Assembly: GCA_028274465.1 (NCBI GenBank)
Contig: CM051455.1
Coordinates: 105,522,942-105,586,941 of the forward strand
Reading direction: 5' to 3'
Length of the DNA: 64,000 nt
DNA from: Plantago ovata
Lineage: Eukaryota; Streptophyta; Magnoliopsida; Lamiales; Plantaginaceae
Part shown: positions 33,662-45,617 of the stretch, piece after piece
Layout of the letters: each line of letters begins with the position of its first letter
Numbering within the stretch: the first letter of the stretch is position 1
The notes under the pieces: model-generated
Databases searched by the model: none
Told to the model about the DNA's origin: nothing
Seen by the model: the letters and a program-made list of their open reading frames with translations, nothing else
Program-made: the position numbers and the translations under genes

Positions 33662-36600
33662 TTAGCATACATAAACTTGGCCAAACCCAAGCTTCGCCAA
33701 AACATCTGCATCATGATTCGATTGTCTGTACACCAACACCAACTGCCAATCTTCAAGCCGAGACAGTTGCGATCTAATAAGTGCCATGATCCTATGATGA
33801 CGCCAATGAGGCACTTGCACTCTATGAACACAATTCGACACATACGAACAATCAGTCTGAATTTCCACAGAGATAATATTTAACTCAACATCCGTAGTTA
33901 AATCATAATAAAGTCCGTAGAGTTCTGCCATAGCGTTATCAATATTCCCGAGGAATCCAACCAAAGCACGCACAAAAGAACCATCAGGTCTTCGAATTAA
34001 ACAGCCATAACCAGCACGAATATGGCTGCTATTCCAAGACCCATCAACATTAAACACATAAGGTCTCTTTGTCAAAGACTTCCATTTACACAGAATAGTA
34101 ACCTGGGAACCAACTGCATTTACCGGAAAACAAACCAAACATTGAGACTTCAAATTAAGCATAGTAAAATATAATTTCATCTAATCTAATTCAACATTCC
34201 TGAATACAACATCATTTCTAAAGATCCAAATACAATAAGCCGGAAGTAACATGTTCAGTTGATTTTCAGAATTTAATTTCATAACAGTTAACAAATGCCC
34301 TAGATGAGAATCAACCCAGCACCATCCAGGCTGGGTAAACACAGCTCTAACACAATTAAAAGCTGGACAATTAGCAAACAGGTGCCAAAAGGACTCCTCT
34401 TGTTCATTACAAAGTTGGCAAATAGGAGACAGAGGAACGTGAAGATTATATAAATGTAGTGCAGGGCAGCCTATCATGTAGAGCTAACCACCAGAACCAG
34501 AAAGCTCTGACTCTAGGTAGTATATGCAATTTCCACAATTTATCCCAAGCCCAAACTGGTTGCTGCATAGTACTATATATACACCAAAATTCTATAAGAT
34601 GATTTTATAGAAAAAAAACCCTGAAGAATCATAAGGCCAGATCATTCTATCCTGCATATCAGGACAAATAGGAAGTACCATAATTTGAAGAATAATTTCA
34701 TGAGGTAGACAACTTTTTCTGTTTATCGAAATCCATTGATTATTCACTATATAATCCTGAACCTTCTCATTAGGATCATATGTAGTAGTAGTATAAAGAG
34801 ATAAAGGCACAAATCCCACCCATATGTCAGTCCAAAAAGCAATATCTTGGTCATTACCTACCTGCCAGTTTATCAACTGTTTTAACAAGTCTCTATGAGT
34901 AACAAGATTTTTCCAGAAACTACTATGATGTGGTGCTGCAACTGCATTCCAAAAGGAAGAGTGTGGAAAGTATTTATCTTTATAAAGTTTAGACCAAAGA
35001 CTATGTGGTTGAGTTACTAGCTTCCAAACTAATCTCAACTGGTAGGCATGATTCATGATTTTCAAATTTCGAATACCTACTCCCCCCAACCCCTTGGGTA
35101 AACAAACAGTAGACCACATAATCTTAGCCCTCTTATTGGTATTCTTAGAAGCATTCCATAAGAACTTCTTATTTAGTCTATCAAGGGAAGTTATAGTAGA
35201 GATAGGTAATATAGTCACATTCATAGTATAAGCAGTTATAGCATTAGAGACTGACTGAATTAAAGTAATTCTACCAGCCATTGACAATAATCTATTATAC
35301 CACACATTCATTTTACTCATGGTTTTCCAATAATGTGATTGAAAAGATCCCTTTTGTGTTTGCCTAACAAAATGGGATTCCTAAATATTTATCATGTCTA
35401 TGATTAGACTTGACTCCAAGCTGCTGCTTAACATAAAATCTTAAACTAGAAGGAACATTAGGTGAAAAAACAACCCGATATTTTACCCAACAAATAGCCT
35501 GACCTGAAGCACACTGATAATCAGAAAACAACTTTTGCAGACCCTTTATAGACTTAGAATTAGCTTTAACAAACAGCAGAAAATCATCTGCAAAACAGAT
35601 AATTGGTAGAGGATGACTTCCTCTGGTTGGAGCCACACTATCAATTTTGTGCTGCTGCACCAGTTGAAGTAGATGAGCCACCATGAGTTCCTGACAGAGA
35701 TTAAATAGGTAAGGGGAGATAGGATCCCCTTGCCTTAATCCTCTAGAAGGAACCCATGATTGAGATACAACACCATTGACCTTTACTACAAAGAAGCAGT
35801 TGTAAGACAAGTTAAAATCCTATCAATAATAATAGGATGGAAATTAAACTTAAGAAGTGCTAATCTGCGTAAATCCCACTCCATTTTATCATAGGCCTTC
35901 TGAATATCTAATTTTAAAGCTATACAATGATGTTTAGTTCTTCTTTTGAGTCCTATAGTATGGAGCATTTCATGTGCCATCATTATATTATCTCCCCCAC
36001 TTCTGTTCGGAAGAAATGCATTCTGATAAGGAGACACTATCTTATCTAGTAAAGGTCTAATTCTATTAACTAACACTTTAGATATTATATTATATCCTAC
36101 ATTAATTACACAGGCTTATAGGCTTGAATTGAGAGACATTTTGAGGATTCTCTCCCTTAGGAATCAAAACAACTTGAGTTTGATTGAGATTAGTATCCAA
36201 AAAACCAGTTTTGAAAAATTTATCAACATAATCATAGACCTGATCCCGAACTATCTCCCAATAGTTTTGAAAAAAGCTAGCATTTAAGCCATCCGGGCCA
36301 GGTGCTTTCAGGGGTCCTATACAAGACACAACATGCCATACTTCCTTCTTAGACACAGTAGCTATAAGCATATTGTTATCTTCGGAATTAAGTTGTGGCA
36401 TTTGCAGGGATTCAAAGGGAGTTAAAACAGTACCAGTCGACTGACTCTGAGTATTGAAAAAATTTAAAAACTCATTACAAATCTCATGTGGTTCATGTAA
36501 CCAAATTCCTTCACTTGTTTTAATAGCATGTATGAAACTTCTTCTCCTTCTTTGAGAAGCAAGAGCATGAAAATACTTTGAATTTTTATCATTATTGTTA

Positions 36601-37766
36601 ATGTTAAAATATGTCCAGTTCGCTGTACGAACCAGGAGACGACTTACCATGATACAAGACCGACATATAGGGCACCGATGTCCGACACATGTGCCCTTGT
36701 CCGACTAAAGTGATCACCCTCAAACAAGTTCGTGTCGAGATCATGGTCCGACATACTACCCGAGTAGTATGATTCCAAGGACCACGATCGAAGTCTACTA
36801 CAAGGAAAAGTGTCGGACACACTTACTTGTATCGGACTAGTCGGCGAGACATTTGAGTTACGTGGCCACGAGAAAGAGTGTCCGACACACTCCAGGGTAC
36901 GGACACGACGGCGAGACACCTATTTGATGGACGATAAGGTGAAACTCATATTAGTCATCTACGGTTCATATTGCCATTGGATCTCGGACGTTCCAGTCGG
37001 ACCGTATATCAGACACTATGTCGGATACAAAGACGGGACGAAATCCTAGAGTGTTCCATGAAACGTAAAGTTACTATCTTAGCCTTGTGGAAACGCTAGT
37101 TTGGTACGTGGGCCAGACCCATTAAGCCAACTAATGGGCTTTTAGCCTTTGATAATCAATCATGGCCTTACACTTGGCGCAATCTCAGGAGCTTTATCAC
37201 CATTTGGGAAAGACTATAAATAGGGGACACTATTCACCCCTAAAGGTAATCAACATCTTACCCACTTTCATACTACATACACTAGAGTGGCTTTCAACCC
37301 TCTAACCGTAAAGTCGATTATTCGGTTTGATCACTAGACAAACTGGAAAACCGTTACTAATCTCCCCCTCAAGTTTTATTTCAGGACTCCACTTGCTATG
37401 GAAGGAGACTAAAATGAAGAGGACCGCGGCTTAAAACGCATTACAAGTACTTAGTGATTTACCCATCGACAATTATCCTTAATCCATTGGCATTTGCCCC
37501 TGTGACCAGAATATTGATTTCTGAGTTAATAATTCATTAATATCATATCTCAACTTCTGCTCTCTTGGGCCAAATGTGACTGGATCCTGAATTACAGCCT
37601 GTTCCAGGCCTTTAAGTTGATTCTGCAATAAATCCAATTGTATATTCAAATAAACCAAAGTTTGCACAGGCCAAGACTTCACTGTATACTCAAAGAGTTT
37701 TTCTGAGTTCCGAATAGAGTTGATGTAGCAATTAAAATCAAGTCTCTTTTCATCTATATATAACAA
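33662..37766 (-). pseudogene. LINE 2 RT, zf-RVT and RNase H coding region
   Basis: In sense order: a linker with NELLTQKSIFWSQ; after the solo LTR, DKNSKYFHALASQRRRRSFI; then APGPDGLNASFFQNYWEIV, DKIVSPYQNAFLPNRSGGDN, GLRQGDPISPYLFNLCQELM, an intact ICFADDFLLF active site, and PKGLGGVGIRNLKIMNHAYQ. The zf-RVT segment CQLCNEQEESFWHLFANC follows, and then a plant-type RNase H (FNVDGSWNSSHIRAGYGCLI ... MAELYGLYYDLT ... QSNHDADVLAKL). Lesions: a frameshift just before the solo LTR, stops near 36102 and 35810, a frameshift near 35360, and breaks between 34592 and 34180. The FADD residues remain although the frame is broken. Confidence 0.9.
36596..37471 (+). mobile_element. Solo LTR inserted in LINE 2
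   Basis: 876 bp, ends TGTTAATG and CATCGACA, flanked by ATTAT on both sides (36591-36595 and 37472-37476). Removing it and one duplication rejoins the LINE frame through KDNDKNSKYFH. A TATA box CTATAAATAGG lies on the plus strand at about 37213, which suggests plus orientation. The family is not recognised. It is rich in GTCCGAC/GTCGGAC motifs. Confidence 0.88.
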
Positions 37767-38073
37767 AGAAAATTAAGAGAACTCACTAGAAGTTAAAAGA
37801 AGGGGAAATCGATTTTATTTTCTTTTTCAATAAGGATTAGGAGGACAAAACAATTACTAATTAAATAAATATAATTATGAATTTTATAATCTGGTTTAGT
37901 TATGAGTTCTATAATTCAGGTATGGTACGGTGATCAGATCAAATCTTGGCCTTTCAATGAGATACATACAATTCCATGATCTAACAAATTAGGTAGCTAG
38001 CCGCTAGTATCTGCTCAACCAGCATTACCCAAAGCAACCTGAGGAAATGATATGTTCCATGAGATCTAGCTAG
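37767..38073. other. Intergenic / probable 3' UTR of the receptor kinase gene
   Basis: AT-rich, about 300 bp between the LINE 2 truncation point and the kinase stop codon. No other gene is seen. The part nearest 38073 is expected to be 3' untranslated region of the minus-strand gene. Confidence 0.5.
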
Positions 38074-41000
38074 TTATCTTGGTGACATTGTGGAGTAACT
38101 ACAAGTTGCTTTAGATGATGGATGAGTGGTGATGGTGAAGGAACTGTCATGATTAAACTCCCTCTTCATAGCTCTGTATACCTGATCTAACCCCTCTTCG
38201 ACTAGCTCCAACACGGTCTGAGGCATTGGTGGCATCTTTATGTCAGCCGATCCTTCCAACATCTTCACCACCTCTCCCATGGTCGGTCTCATGAAGATCT
38301 CATCCTGAATGCACCAGAACGCAACTTTTAGCGCTCTCACGAGCTCTTCTTCCTCCAATGCCCCTTCTAGTCGTCTATCCGCAACTTTTGTTGGTGTTCC
38401 TGTTGTCAACTCCTGATAAAATAAACATTTATGTTTTCACTTACGTGATCCTAGCTTATTTTAGTCAGACGGTCAGATTAGGTAAAATCACATTAGACAG
38501 TAGTACCTTAAAGGCCCATCCGGGGTAAAAGAAGTCCTCTGGATCATAAGTCATGTCAAGATTTCTCCTTCCACCAATTATCTCTAGCAGAAGCATCCCG
38601 TAGCTGTACACGTCGGCTTTAACAGTTATAGGACGATTGCTGACCCACTCCGGTGCTAAGTAACCTCTGGTTCCTCTTATCATTGTGAAGACATGTGAAG
38701 CTTCTCTGCCCATCATCTTAGCCAGACCGAAATCAGATACCTTTGGACAGAAATGCTCATCCAACAGAATGTTCTCCGGCTTGATATCACAGTGTATTAT
38801 CCTGTCACGACACTGTTCATGAAAGTACGCAATCCCTAGCGCCGTACCTACAGCTACATTGAAGCGAGTGGACCAATCCAGCAGCCTATCAGCCTCTCGA
38901 GAGTTGAGTGAAGGAAATATCCACTTGTCTAACGACCCATTTTTCATAAACTCGTAAACTAGAAGCCTGTTATGATCAACATTTTAGAACACAAATTCTG
39001 ATAACCTTATATTCACAGACAATTCAACTGGGACTTCAATATGTAAGAACATACCTTTGTGAACCTTCTGAGCAGTATCCGCACAGTCGCACCAAGTTCA
39101 TGTGATGCATGGAGCCGATAGTATTGACCTCCATGACAAACTCTTTCTCACCATGGGGCAATATTCGGTCCAGCTTTTTCACTGCAATATATGTTCCATC
39201 ACTGATGCTTCCCTTGAACACACTGCCAAATCCACCTGAAAAAGAATTATTTACCAGCGTGAATAACGAATATTGATGGTCTGAGTATATATCACCGTAG
39301 TTGATTACCTCTTCCTAGCAGTTGAGAGAAGTTATTTGTCCTTGTCTGTAAATCGCGGAAGCTGAACTTAACTGGAGCTCCAGATACGATTAAGGAATTA
39401 ACTAGTGCTTCCTTTAGCATTCGCTTTCTGCGGACATAGATGTATAACAAACAAGAAAGTAAGGCTAGTAGCACGGTCATGCTTAGAACAATAGGCAGCA
39501 CTAAAACCTTTGCCCGTGTAGATTCATCCGACAACCCAGTTTTTTTCTCACTCGACGAGCTATTAGCCAAAACCTTCACAAACAGTGTTGACCCAGGATC
39601 CTCATATCCACCGAAATCCAGACTCCTCAAAACCCAGCAGTAGGAAATCTCCTCGTCTAGTCCATAAACGGAAGCAACACAATCACAGTCAGACAAGCAC
39701 GCATCGCCACATTTCGAAACTGTCTCTATGTCACTATAATTCGCTATAACAGATGATTCCGAGAAGTAATAGTTTGTTTGCTGGACCGGTGCTACCTTAA
39801 ATTCAGATGATCGATTTTCACCCCAAGGGCCACATCTTGGTGCTACCGTCGCCCCTGGTAAGGACGTGCAAGATGCATTAGTCCTGCTTCGGTCCAGATT
39901 ACAAATCCCACTGCCACATATACCGGCAATGTCACACGGTTTAGAAACAGCAGCCCAATCTGCAACCCATCTGGCAGATCCGTTAACATTGCTGTCCCAT
40001 CGGTACATACGTAAATTTCCATTAGTCTCTAGGACTAGTCTCCTAATAACAGGCGGAGTGTTCGAATGATTGCCAACCGGGTACAATCCTCCACTGTCAT
40101 TATCGCTCTTGTATATGTACACTGCTCCATCAGACGACGAGCCATATGCTATTCCGAAACTACCCCCTTCACTTAAAACCGCCACAACATCCCCGGTCAC
40201 GTTGGATATGTCTGGTCCAGACCAGTACGAAAAGTTTGCATCCTGAAGATTGTAAGTCAGTGCAAGACTAAGGGAAGTAGCCTGCTGTAACATTTTCAGC
40301 GTGTAGTATCCGCCATGTGATGGCGACACAGAGGATTTGAGCTCGAGAGAAGCAGTCAACGGCTGGCCCGGTAAGAGCGTATCTGAAGGATGGGCGAAGC
40401 TCTGCCACGTGATGGTTTGGTTAAAGCCGTAGAGAATGAAGTTTCCGTTTTCAGAGAGTAGTGCTGATTGAACTCCGGAGGAGGATGTGTTCGATGTCCA
40501 GAGGGTCGCGTCTCGATCGGTCAGGACGAGGTTTCCAGTGCGCTGGAACTCAAAGGTTGCATCTTCAGTGACTGGAGAGTTTCTATATGAGATGATTGAC
40601 ACAAAAAGAATGGTTGGTTGGAAAAAGAAAAGTTCATTTAGCATAGGGAATGTGGTGTTCTGAATTAATTATTCAGATCTTAAAAAACAAGCTTCTACTC
40701 ATGCAGTCCTATCCTGTATTCAGTTGTATTTCGTTGTTTAGAGCAAAGAGCATTTCTTATTTCTTATGCTCGTTGTTTAATAATATTTTTAGCCGTTTTG
40801 AAAAAAAAAAAGTCCTATCCTAGTGGAGTACTATTGATCTCTGTTTACTTAGGTACAGGGCCAGTGAAAGGGTAGGATCAGAACAAATGTTGAGGCTGGC
40901 CGAAGAGATTGATGGAAAGATAGAGTCTCCAAAGCCCACACGGAAAGGCTACTTCGCAGATAACTAAAAGTAGTCAAAAAGGACTTCGAGTAGCGTCGTA

Positions 41001-43728
41001 GGATTCCCTTAAAAAGAGGTTTCGATTTGTGAACAATGGCATCGTGAAGGTGTGCGGAAGACAAAAAAGCTTGTGAATAGCAGTCGTCCACTCCTAGCTT
41101 AAAGGGCTAAGGCACGTTTTATGTTCTCAGGTCACGTTCGTACCGACCTAATTGTAGGTCACCGTTAGATAATTGACATGTGGCATTGGTACGATCTTAC
41201 ATATTTATATTATCATTAACTATATATTAATAGTAAAATGTGAATATACAATTATACCCTTTTAGTACTTGATTAATTAATCTAAAAATTTGAATTTGAT
41301 GGAAGTTTTTTATACAATCTTCAATTATAATTATCATCATCGATCATCTAATCCAAATGATTTTCCCAATTCTAACCTCTAAGAACCCTAGCCTCCCACA
41401 ATCTGATCGTGATCAGTTAATTTCCACGATGAGAGCTTCACCTCCCGTGGTACAATTAATGTAAAAGTTTAAATGTCTTGCATCGATTATTTACACTGGG
41501 TGCTCCAAAACTGGTTCGATTTTGACAAATGTTGTAGCTCTCATGATATTATTAAAATGTACGTAATATATCTCCATAACCATCTCTTGTGTTTTCATCA
41601 TATGTGTTTATATGGGGTTAGACATTGATGATATCCATGCCTACTTCACCCAATTAATTAAGAAGGTTCAGTGAAGAAATCGCCGAGTACTGAGAAGAGT
41701 AGGGTTCTTCAGACGGAGAATTAATTGGTATTTTTGAATGACAAAATAAAACAATCTGATTTTGAGAAAGATGTATTTTATATTGAAAATGATTCATGAA
41801 CTTGTGATTAATTAATTAATTGTTTATATGTGATTAAAAAATAATTAACTAAGGGTAGATGTGTAATTTATAAAATTAAGATATCATTTAAATATTTTTA
41901 ACGGAAAATAATTAATCATAAGGGCAGTATAGCCAATTTATATTTTATGGCCATTTTTAATTAATAAAAAAAATAATTTATAATCAATCGTACCTAAAAT
42001 TATATGTAAAATGTCATCGAACCGAAAAGAATGGACCAGATTGAATTTAGTGCCACGTGGCAATCATCTAGTGAAAACCTATATTTAAATCCGTACGAAT
42101 ATGATCTGAAAATAGAAACTGCTTAGTTACTTAGTTACTACTCCAAGTTTCTCTTGATTTTCATATTCTATTACTATTGATTTCAAATAAGTTCATGCAT
42201 GATTCTCTTCTTCTACTAAAATTGATGCAAACTTTAATTGCAAACATACTACAATTGATTCTCTCATACACCGAAATAGTTGCATCTATTTTCATACGCT
42301 ATTCCGAAAAAAAAAAAAAACAGAAAAATTGGTACCATACCAATTAAAATTAATATCTCGGAAAATTCGAGTTAAGACTAGAAAGTCAATTTGTCCATTT
42401 TCAAATAGCCCAAGTCTCGTAAAAGTAATATTTTCTCTAATTAATAGGAAATTCAATTAGTTGAGTATCTCAAACAATTGAATATGAGCTCATGTTCAGG
42501 GTATACAAAAATTTCATACTTATGCCATTTCATTACGCTTTCCTAAGTTTCTTTTTTAACTTAAATTACATACTTTGAACTTACGTACAAATGAAAATAT
42601 TTCATTTCACTCATAAATCTTTTTTATTGTTTCTCATTTCTTAGTTATCACTAAGTTATCACATTCTTTATCTCATACGTACTTTAGCACCCACTTATAA
42701 AATTTTATTAATATAAATGTCTCATAGAAATTAGTTTGTAAAATATTTATTTTTTAATACTTAAGAAAAATATGATTAAAAAATGGAATAAGGCTATGTT
42801 CTATTCAAGTTAACTTCAACTTATGAGTGAAATTTTTCTTTTTTAAAAACAAAAACTATTTCTATATTACCTTATAACTTGACACCTAACGAACTATGTA
42901 TCCCTCTTTCATCACTCCAATTCCCTTCCACTGCACCAGCTCTAACTTATACTTCAACTATCTTCCACGGAACCAGCTTATAACTAACTTATAACTAATT
43001 AAATTACGATAGTGAGATTAAGAGGAACTGAGGAAGTAATAAAGTGAGAGGCCACATAACAATTTTCGTTTTGTATTTTCATATAACAGCACATTATGAA
43101 ATTGAGGCTAAACAGAAATGAACAAATTACACTACTACTAGATTGTAGAAATGAACAACTTGAGTACTACTTCCTCCGTTTCATTAATAACTTCATAAGG
43201 GGACTATTCATCGCGATATTTGACCACGTTTAACTTTTAAATTAAACAGTATCAATATAAATTAAAAATTGATTATGAAAGTATACTCCATTTAATTTCA
43301 TATTATAATTTTATTATATTTTATCTAATGTAATTTAAAAGTTATACGTGGTGAAAGGTCGCGATGAATAGTCCCTTTAGGAAGTTATTAATGAAATAGA
43401 GGTAGTACTAGATTGTATAGATAAACTGAGACTCGAATAATATGAAGAAAACTACTAATACTTACATATCAGCTGACCAGACAAGAACTGGATCGCCAGG
43501 AATTTGAGCAAACCATATTCCCAACCAAAACCGGTCACTCGTTGAACCATCCACCGGAGCAAACCCAAGAGCAAACGTCCCATTATCCGAAACCCATGCC
43601 CGATCCTCCCGAGCTAACAATCTTGAACCCAGCTCGAATCGACCCGACACATTCCACACCATTAGCTCCGCAAGAATTAGACACCACCAAAATAATGTAA
43701 ATGATGAGAAAGAACAAGCTGGAACCAT
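38074..43728 (-). CDS. G-type lectin S-receptor-like serine/threonine kinase (At5g24080-like), 5 exons
   Basis: Predicted plasma-membrane receptor kinase; ligand unknown. Exons, in sense order: 43728-43466, 40582-39309, 39235-39055, 38966-38507 and 38412-38074. All four introns are GT-AG, for example donors GTAAGT and GTATGT. The sum is 2517 nt, exactly 838 codons with no internal stop. Domains: signal peptide (MVPACSFSSFTLFWWCLIL), B-lectin about 30-150, Cys-rich S-locus/EGF-like region about 300-340, PAN about 357-427 (CGDACLSDCDC), transmembrane about 447-471, kinase from about 505. Kinase motifs: GRGGFGSV loop, Lys532, HCDIKPEN with Asp633, DFG 651-653, and GTRGYLAPEW. HCD in place of HRD makes it a non-RD kinase, a class often tied to immune signalling. 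The C terminus ATCSYSTMSPR resembles Arabidopsis At5g24080 from memory. The start was chosen as the ATG directly before the signal peptide; upstream in-frame codons lack support. Confidence 0.9.
40716..40810 (+). mobile_element. 95-bp LINE 3'-end insertion in intron 1 of the kinase gene
   Basis: Flanked by the 11-bp duplication AGTCCTATCCT (40705-40715 and 40811-40821). The insert ends in an A run and matches the last 90 bp or so of LINE 1 (about 14880-14974), including CAGTTGTA, GAGCATTTCTTA and TTAGCCGTTTTG against TTTGCCGTTTC. This is the expected result of an extremely 5'-truncated target-primed insertion. It lies antisense to the gene, just 5' (gene sense) of exon 2. Confidence 0.85.
41107..42126. 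mobile_element. Candidate terminal-inverted-repeat element in intron 1
   Basis: 41111-41186 and the reverse complement of 42050-42125 align along about 75 bp at roughly 70 % identity by eye. Shared blocks are TTCGTAC, TAGGT, TTAGAT/CTAGAT and CATGTGGCA/CACGTGGCA. The interior is AT-rich with no ORF. I found no clear target duplication, so the superfamily (hAT, MULE or other) is open. Confidence 0.6.
43170..43405. mobile_element. Stowaway-like MITE in intron 1
   Basis: 236 bp flanked by TA. Terminal inverted repeats CTTCCTCCGTTTCATTAATA and CTACCTCTATTTCATTAATA extend inward for about 85 bp, including GGGACTATTCATCGCGA on both sides. The ends resemble the CTCCCTCCGT ends of Tc1/mariner-type Stowaway MITEs. 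It sits about 60 bp from the first splice donor. Confidence 0.85.
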
Positions 43729-44399
43729 TTTTGGACCAAGTATTATTAGTTGGGTACTAATTTGAAGGAGTTGCAATACTAGTACAATATTTAAGAGTTT
43801 TAAGAGTATGATTGGAGGGAAGGAAGAAAATTTGGAATACAAAGAGAAGCCGGTAATGAGGACACGTGTATAAGGTAGGTAAGCTGCAACGTTGAAAAAA
43901 CATGATGCAATGGATTCAATCCGACAAGTGTTTGTTCGGTTTGGGTGTTTTTTCAAACTATAAAACCCCATTCATGATCTTGGTGGTGTTTTTTTTCTAA
44001 TTTTCACACTCATGTTTTCACTCAACGAAACTAAATATTGAAGGTCAAAGTAACGCAAACTTTTCTCCTCATTCCTCTTTTGCCAACAACAAGATTCTAG
44101 CTGAGCCTAATCCACATTCCACATACAGTTTACAAAGATTGAAAATGATATCGATAACTGATGAGGATAAATACGGTCTAACAATCTACGTCATCATCTC
44201 TCAATCCACGAGAGCTTGTGGGAGGAGTATTGATAGAACTTGGAAGAACTCGAGCACCTGCAATGAAGGGGAGTTAATGGGGAGGGGACTGTACAACAAC
44301 CTACCGGAGTTAGGTCGTCAAGCAACTTAATGTGTTGAAGAAGAGGGAGCAGTATATAATATGTGTGTAATAGTTTACCCAAGCATAATTAATGACTAC
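43729..44399 (-). promoter_or_regulatory. Upstream region of the receptor kinase gene
   Basis: About 670 bp between the start codon and the minisatellite-bearing element on the right. AT-rich, no other gene supported. It presumably holds the kinase promoter and 5' UTR. I cannot point to a specific binding site. Confidence 0.4.
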
Positions 44400-44557
44400 A
44401 TATATATAGTAAGATACGTTTCGTGGGTCCCTCAAGGCGGCGACTCCTTTAAGACCGGGACAAAGGCTTCGATAGATATGAGGTTGTCCTCTTATGGGTT
44501 CGAGGGTCCATGACGGTTCGAGGGTGTGACGACCACAACATCCTTTCTACTAATGGA

Positions 44558-44789
44558 GGCGAACACCGGTTCGATGCTCACATGTCTAGGGCAAGTTCGA
44601 CCTTAACGGGCAAGTGGCGAACACCGATTCGATACTCACAAGTCCGGGGCGAGTTCAACCTTAACGGGCAAGGGGCGAACACCGGTTCGATACTCACAAG
44701 TCCGGGGCGAGTTCGACCTTAACGGGCAAGGGGCGAACACCGGTTCGATGCTCACAAGTCTGGGGCGAGTTCGACCTTAACGGGCAAGG
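44558..44789. repeat. 58-bp minisatellite, four units
   Basis: Units start at 44558, 44616, 44674 and 44732 with GGCGAACACCGGTTCGAT. The four are nearly identical (a few substitutions each). Each holds CCGGTTCG and GGGCGAGTTCGACC motifs. It lies about 1 kb upstream of the start codon of element H. Confidence 0.93.
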
Positions 44790-45617
44790 GGCCCTGGATC
44801 GAACTCAACTACTTGTCGATGGGCTTAGTTACCTTTATCCCCATATCATCAGTCCCCCAAGTTTTGATAGAAGAAAGTAGTGAATCTATCGAAAGTTTAG
44901 AGGATTTGATGAGCTGGAGTTTGAGCGGGATACGAATTTTGACGAAATTTCAAAATTTGAATCTCTAGGGGTGAATTGGTAAAATTGCACCTCTCGGGCG
45001 GTTCCTAATTCGTCCGCGTGTCGAATGCCGAGCGGGCGCGTGCTTTCCACGCGTGGTAAATTGGGTGGCCTTTGTTGGGTGTTGGGTGAAAATAATGATA
45101 GTAAGAGGTAAATAATCCTTCCTTTCTCTTTTTCTCATTCATTCTTTTCCCTTCACCCCTTTTTCTCCTTTCTTCTTCTTTTTCTTTGGTGCCTCCTCGC
45201 CGCCTGAGACCGCCTTCCGCCGCCGGTTTTTGCCCGGTCCGACGTCTATACACTTGGATTCTTCAGGTATGCTTTACTAATTCGACTCTTGCTTTTAAAT
45301 TTAGTTCGATCTTGGGTGGTTTCTTCTTCCTTGCATGTTTTAATCCGGTTTTTGGGGTTCCTCTCTTCGTATTTTTCTGTTTGCCCGATTTTCGTGATGC
45401 CCGTTGTGTCGTATTTCCTTTTTCTTGTGTTTTGGCTTGTTTCCGGTGGGGAATTCGGCCGATGTTCTCGGTCGATTTTGTTCCCCTTTGTCTTATGGAA
45501 TGTTGGGTCTCATTCTCTTGATTTCTTGGATCTCCTTGTAATTTTGGTAGTAGTAGTTGGTCTTGGGTTGGGTAATGTGGACTGATTGCTTCCCTTTTGG
45601 TAGTTTTTGTTGTAAGG

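Larger units (their letters stand above)
33441..37766 (-). mobile_element. LINE 2: plant non-LTR retrotransposon with RNase H, 5'-truncated
   Basis: The minus-strand 3' end is an A-rich tail (33471-33441). Towards its 5' end there are RNase H, zf-RVT, reverse transcriptase and the linker between endonuclease and RT (37766-37479). No endonuclease domain is seen, so the copy is 5'-truncated at about 37766. It is interrupted by a solo LTR (36596-37471). I could not identify exact target duplications. Confidence 0.87.

Noticed and set aside
33413..37770. Target duplication of LINE 2 (CTTTTTCAT versus CTCTTTTCAT)
   Set aside because: The similarity at the two flanks is imperfect and in low-complexity sequence, so I do not claim it.
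42780..43020. Possible hAT-type MITE starting AAGTTAACTTCAACTTATG
   Set aside because: The right-hand inverted end and a target duplication could not be found.
44139..44382. Short ORFs upstream of the kinase gene
   Set aside because: No domain, no conservation evidence, and typical chance length for this composition.
44558..44789. CRISPR-like array at the 58-bp repeat
   Set aside because: The whole 58 bp repeats without spacers; it is a minisatellite.
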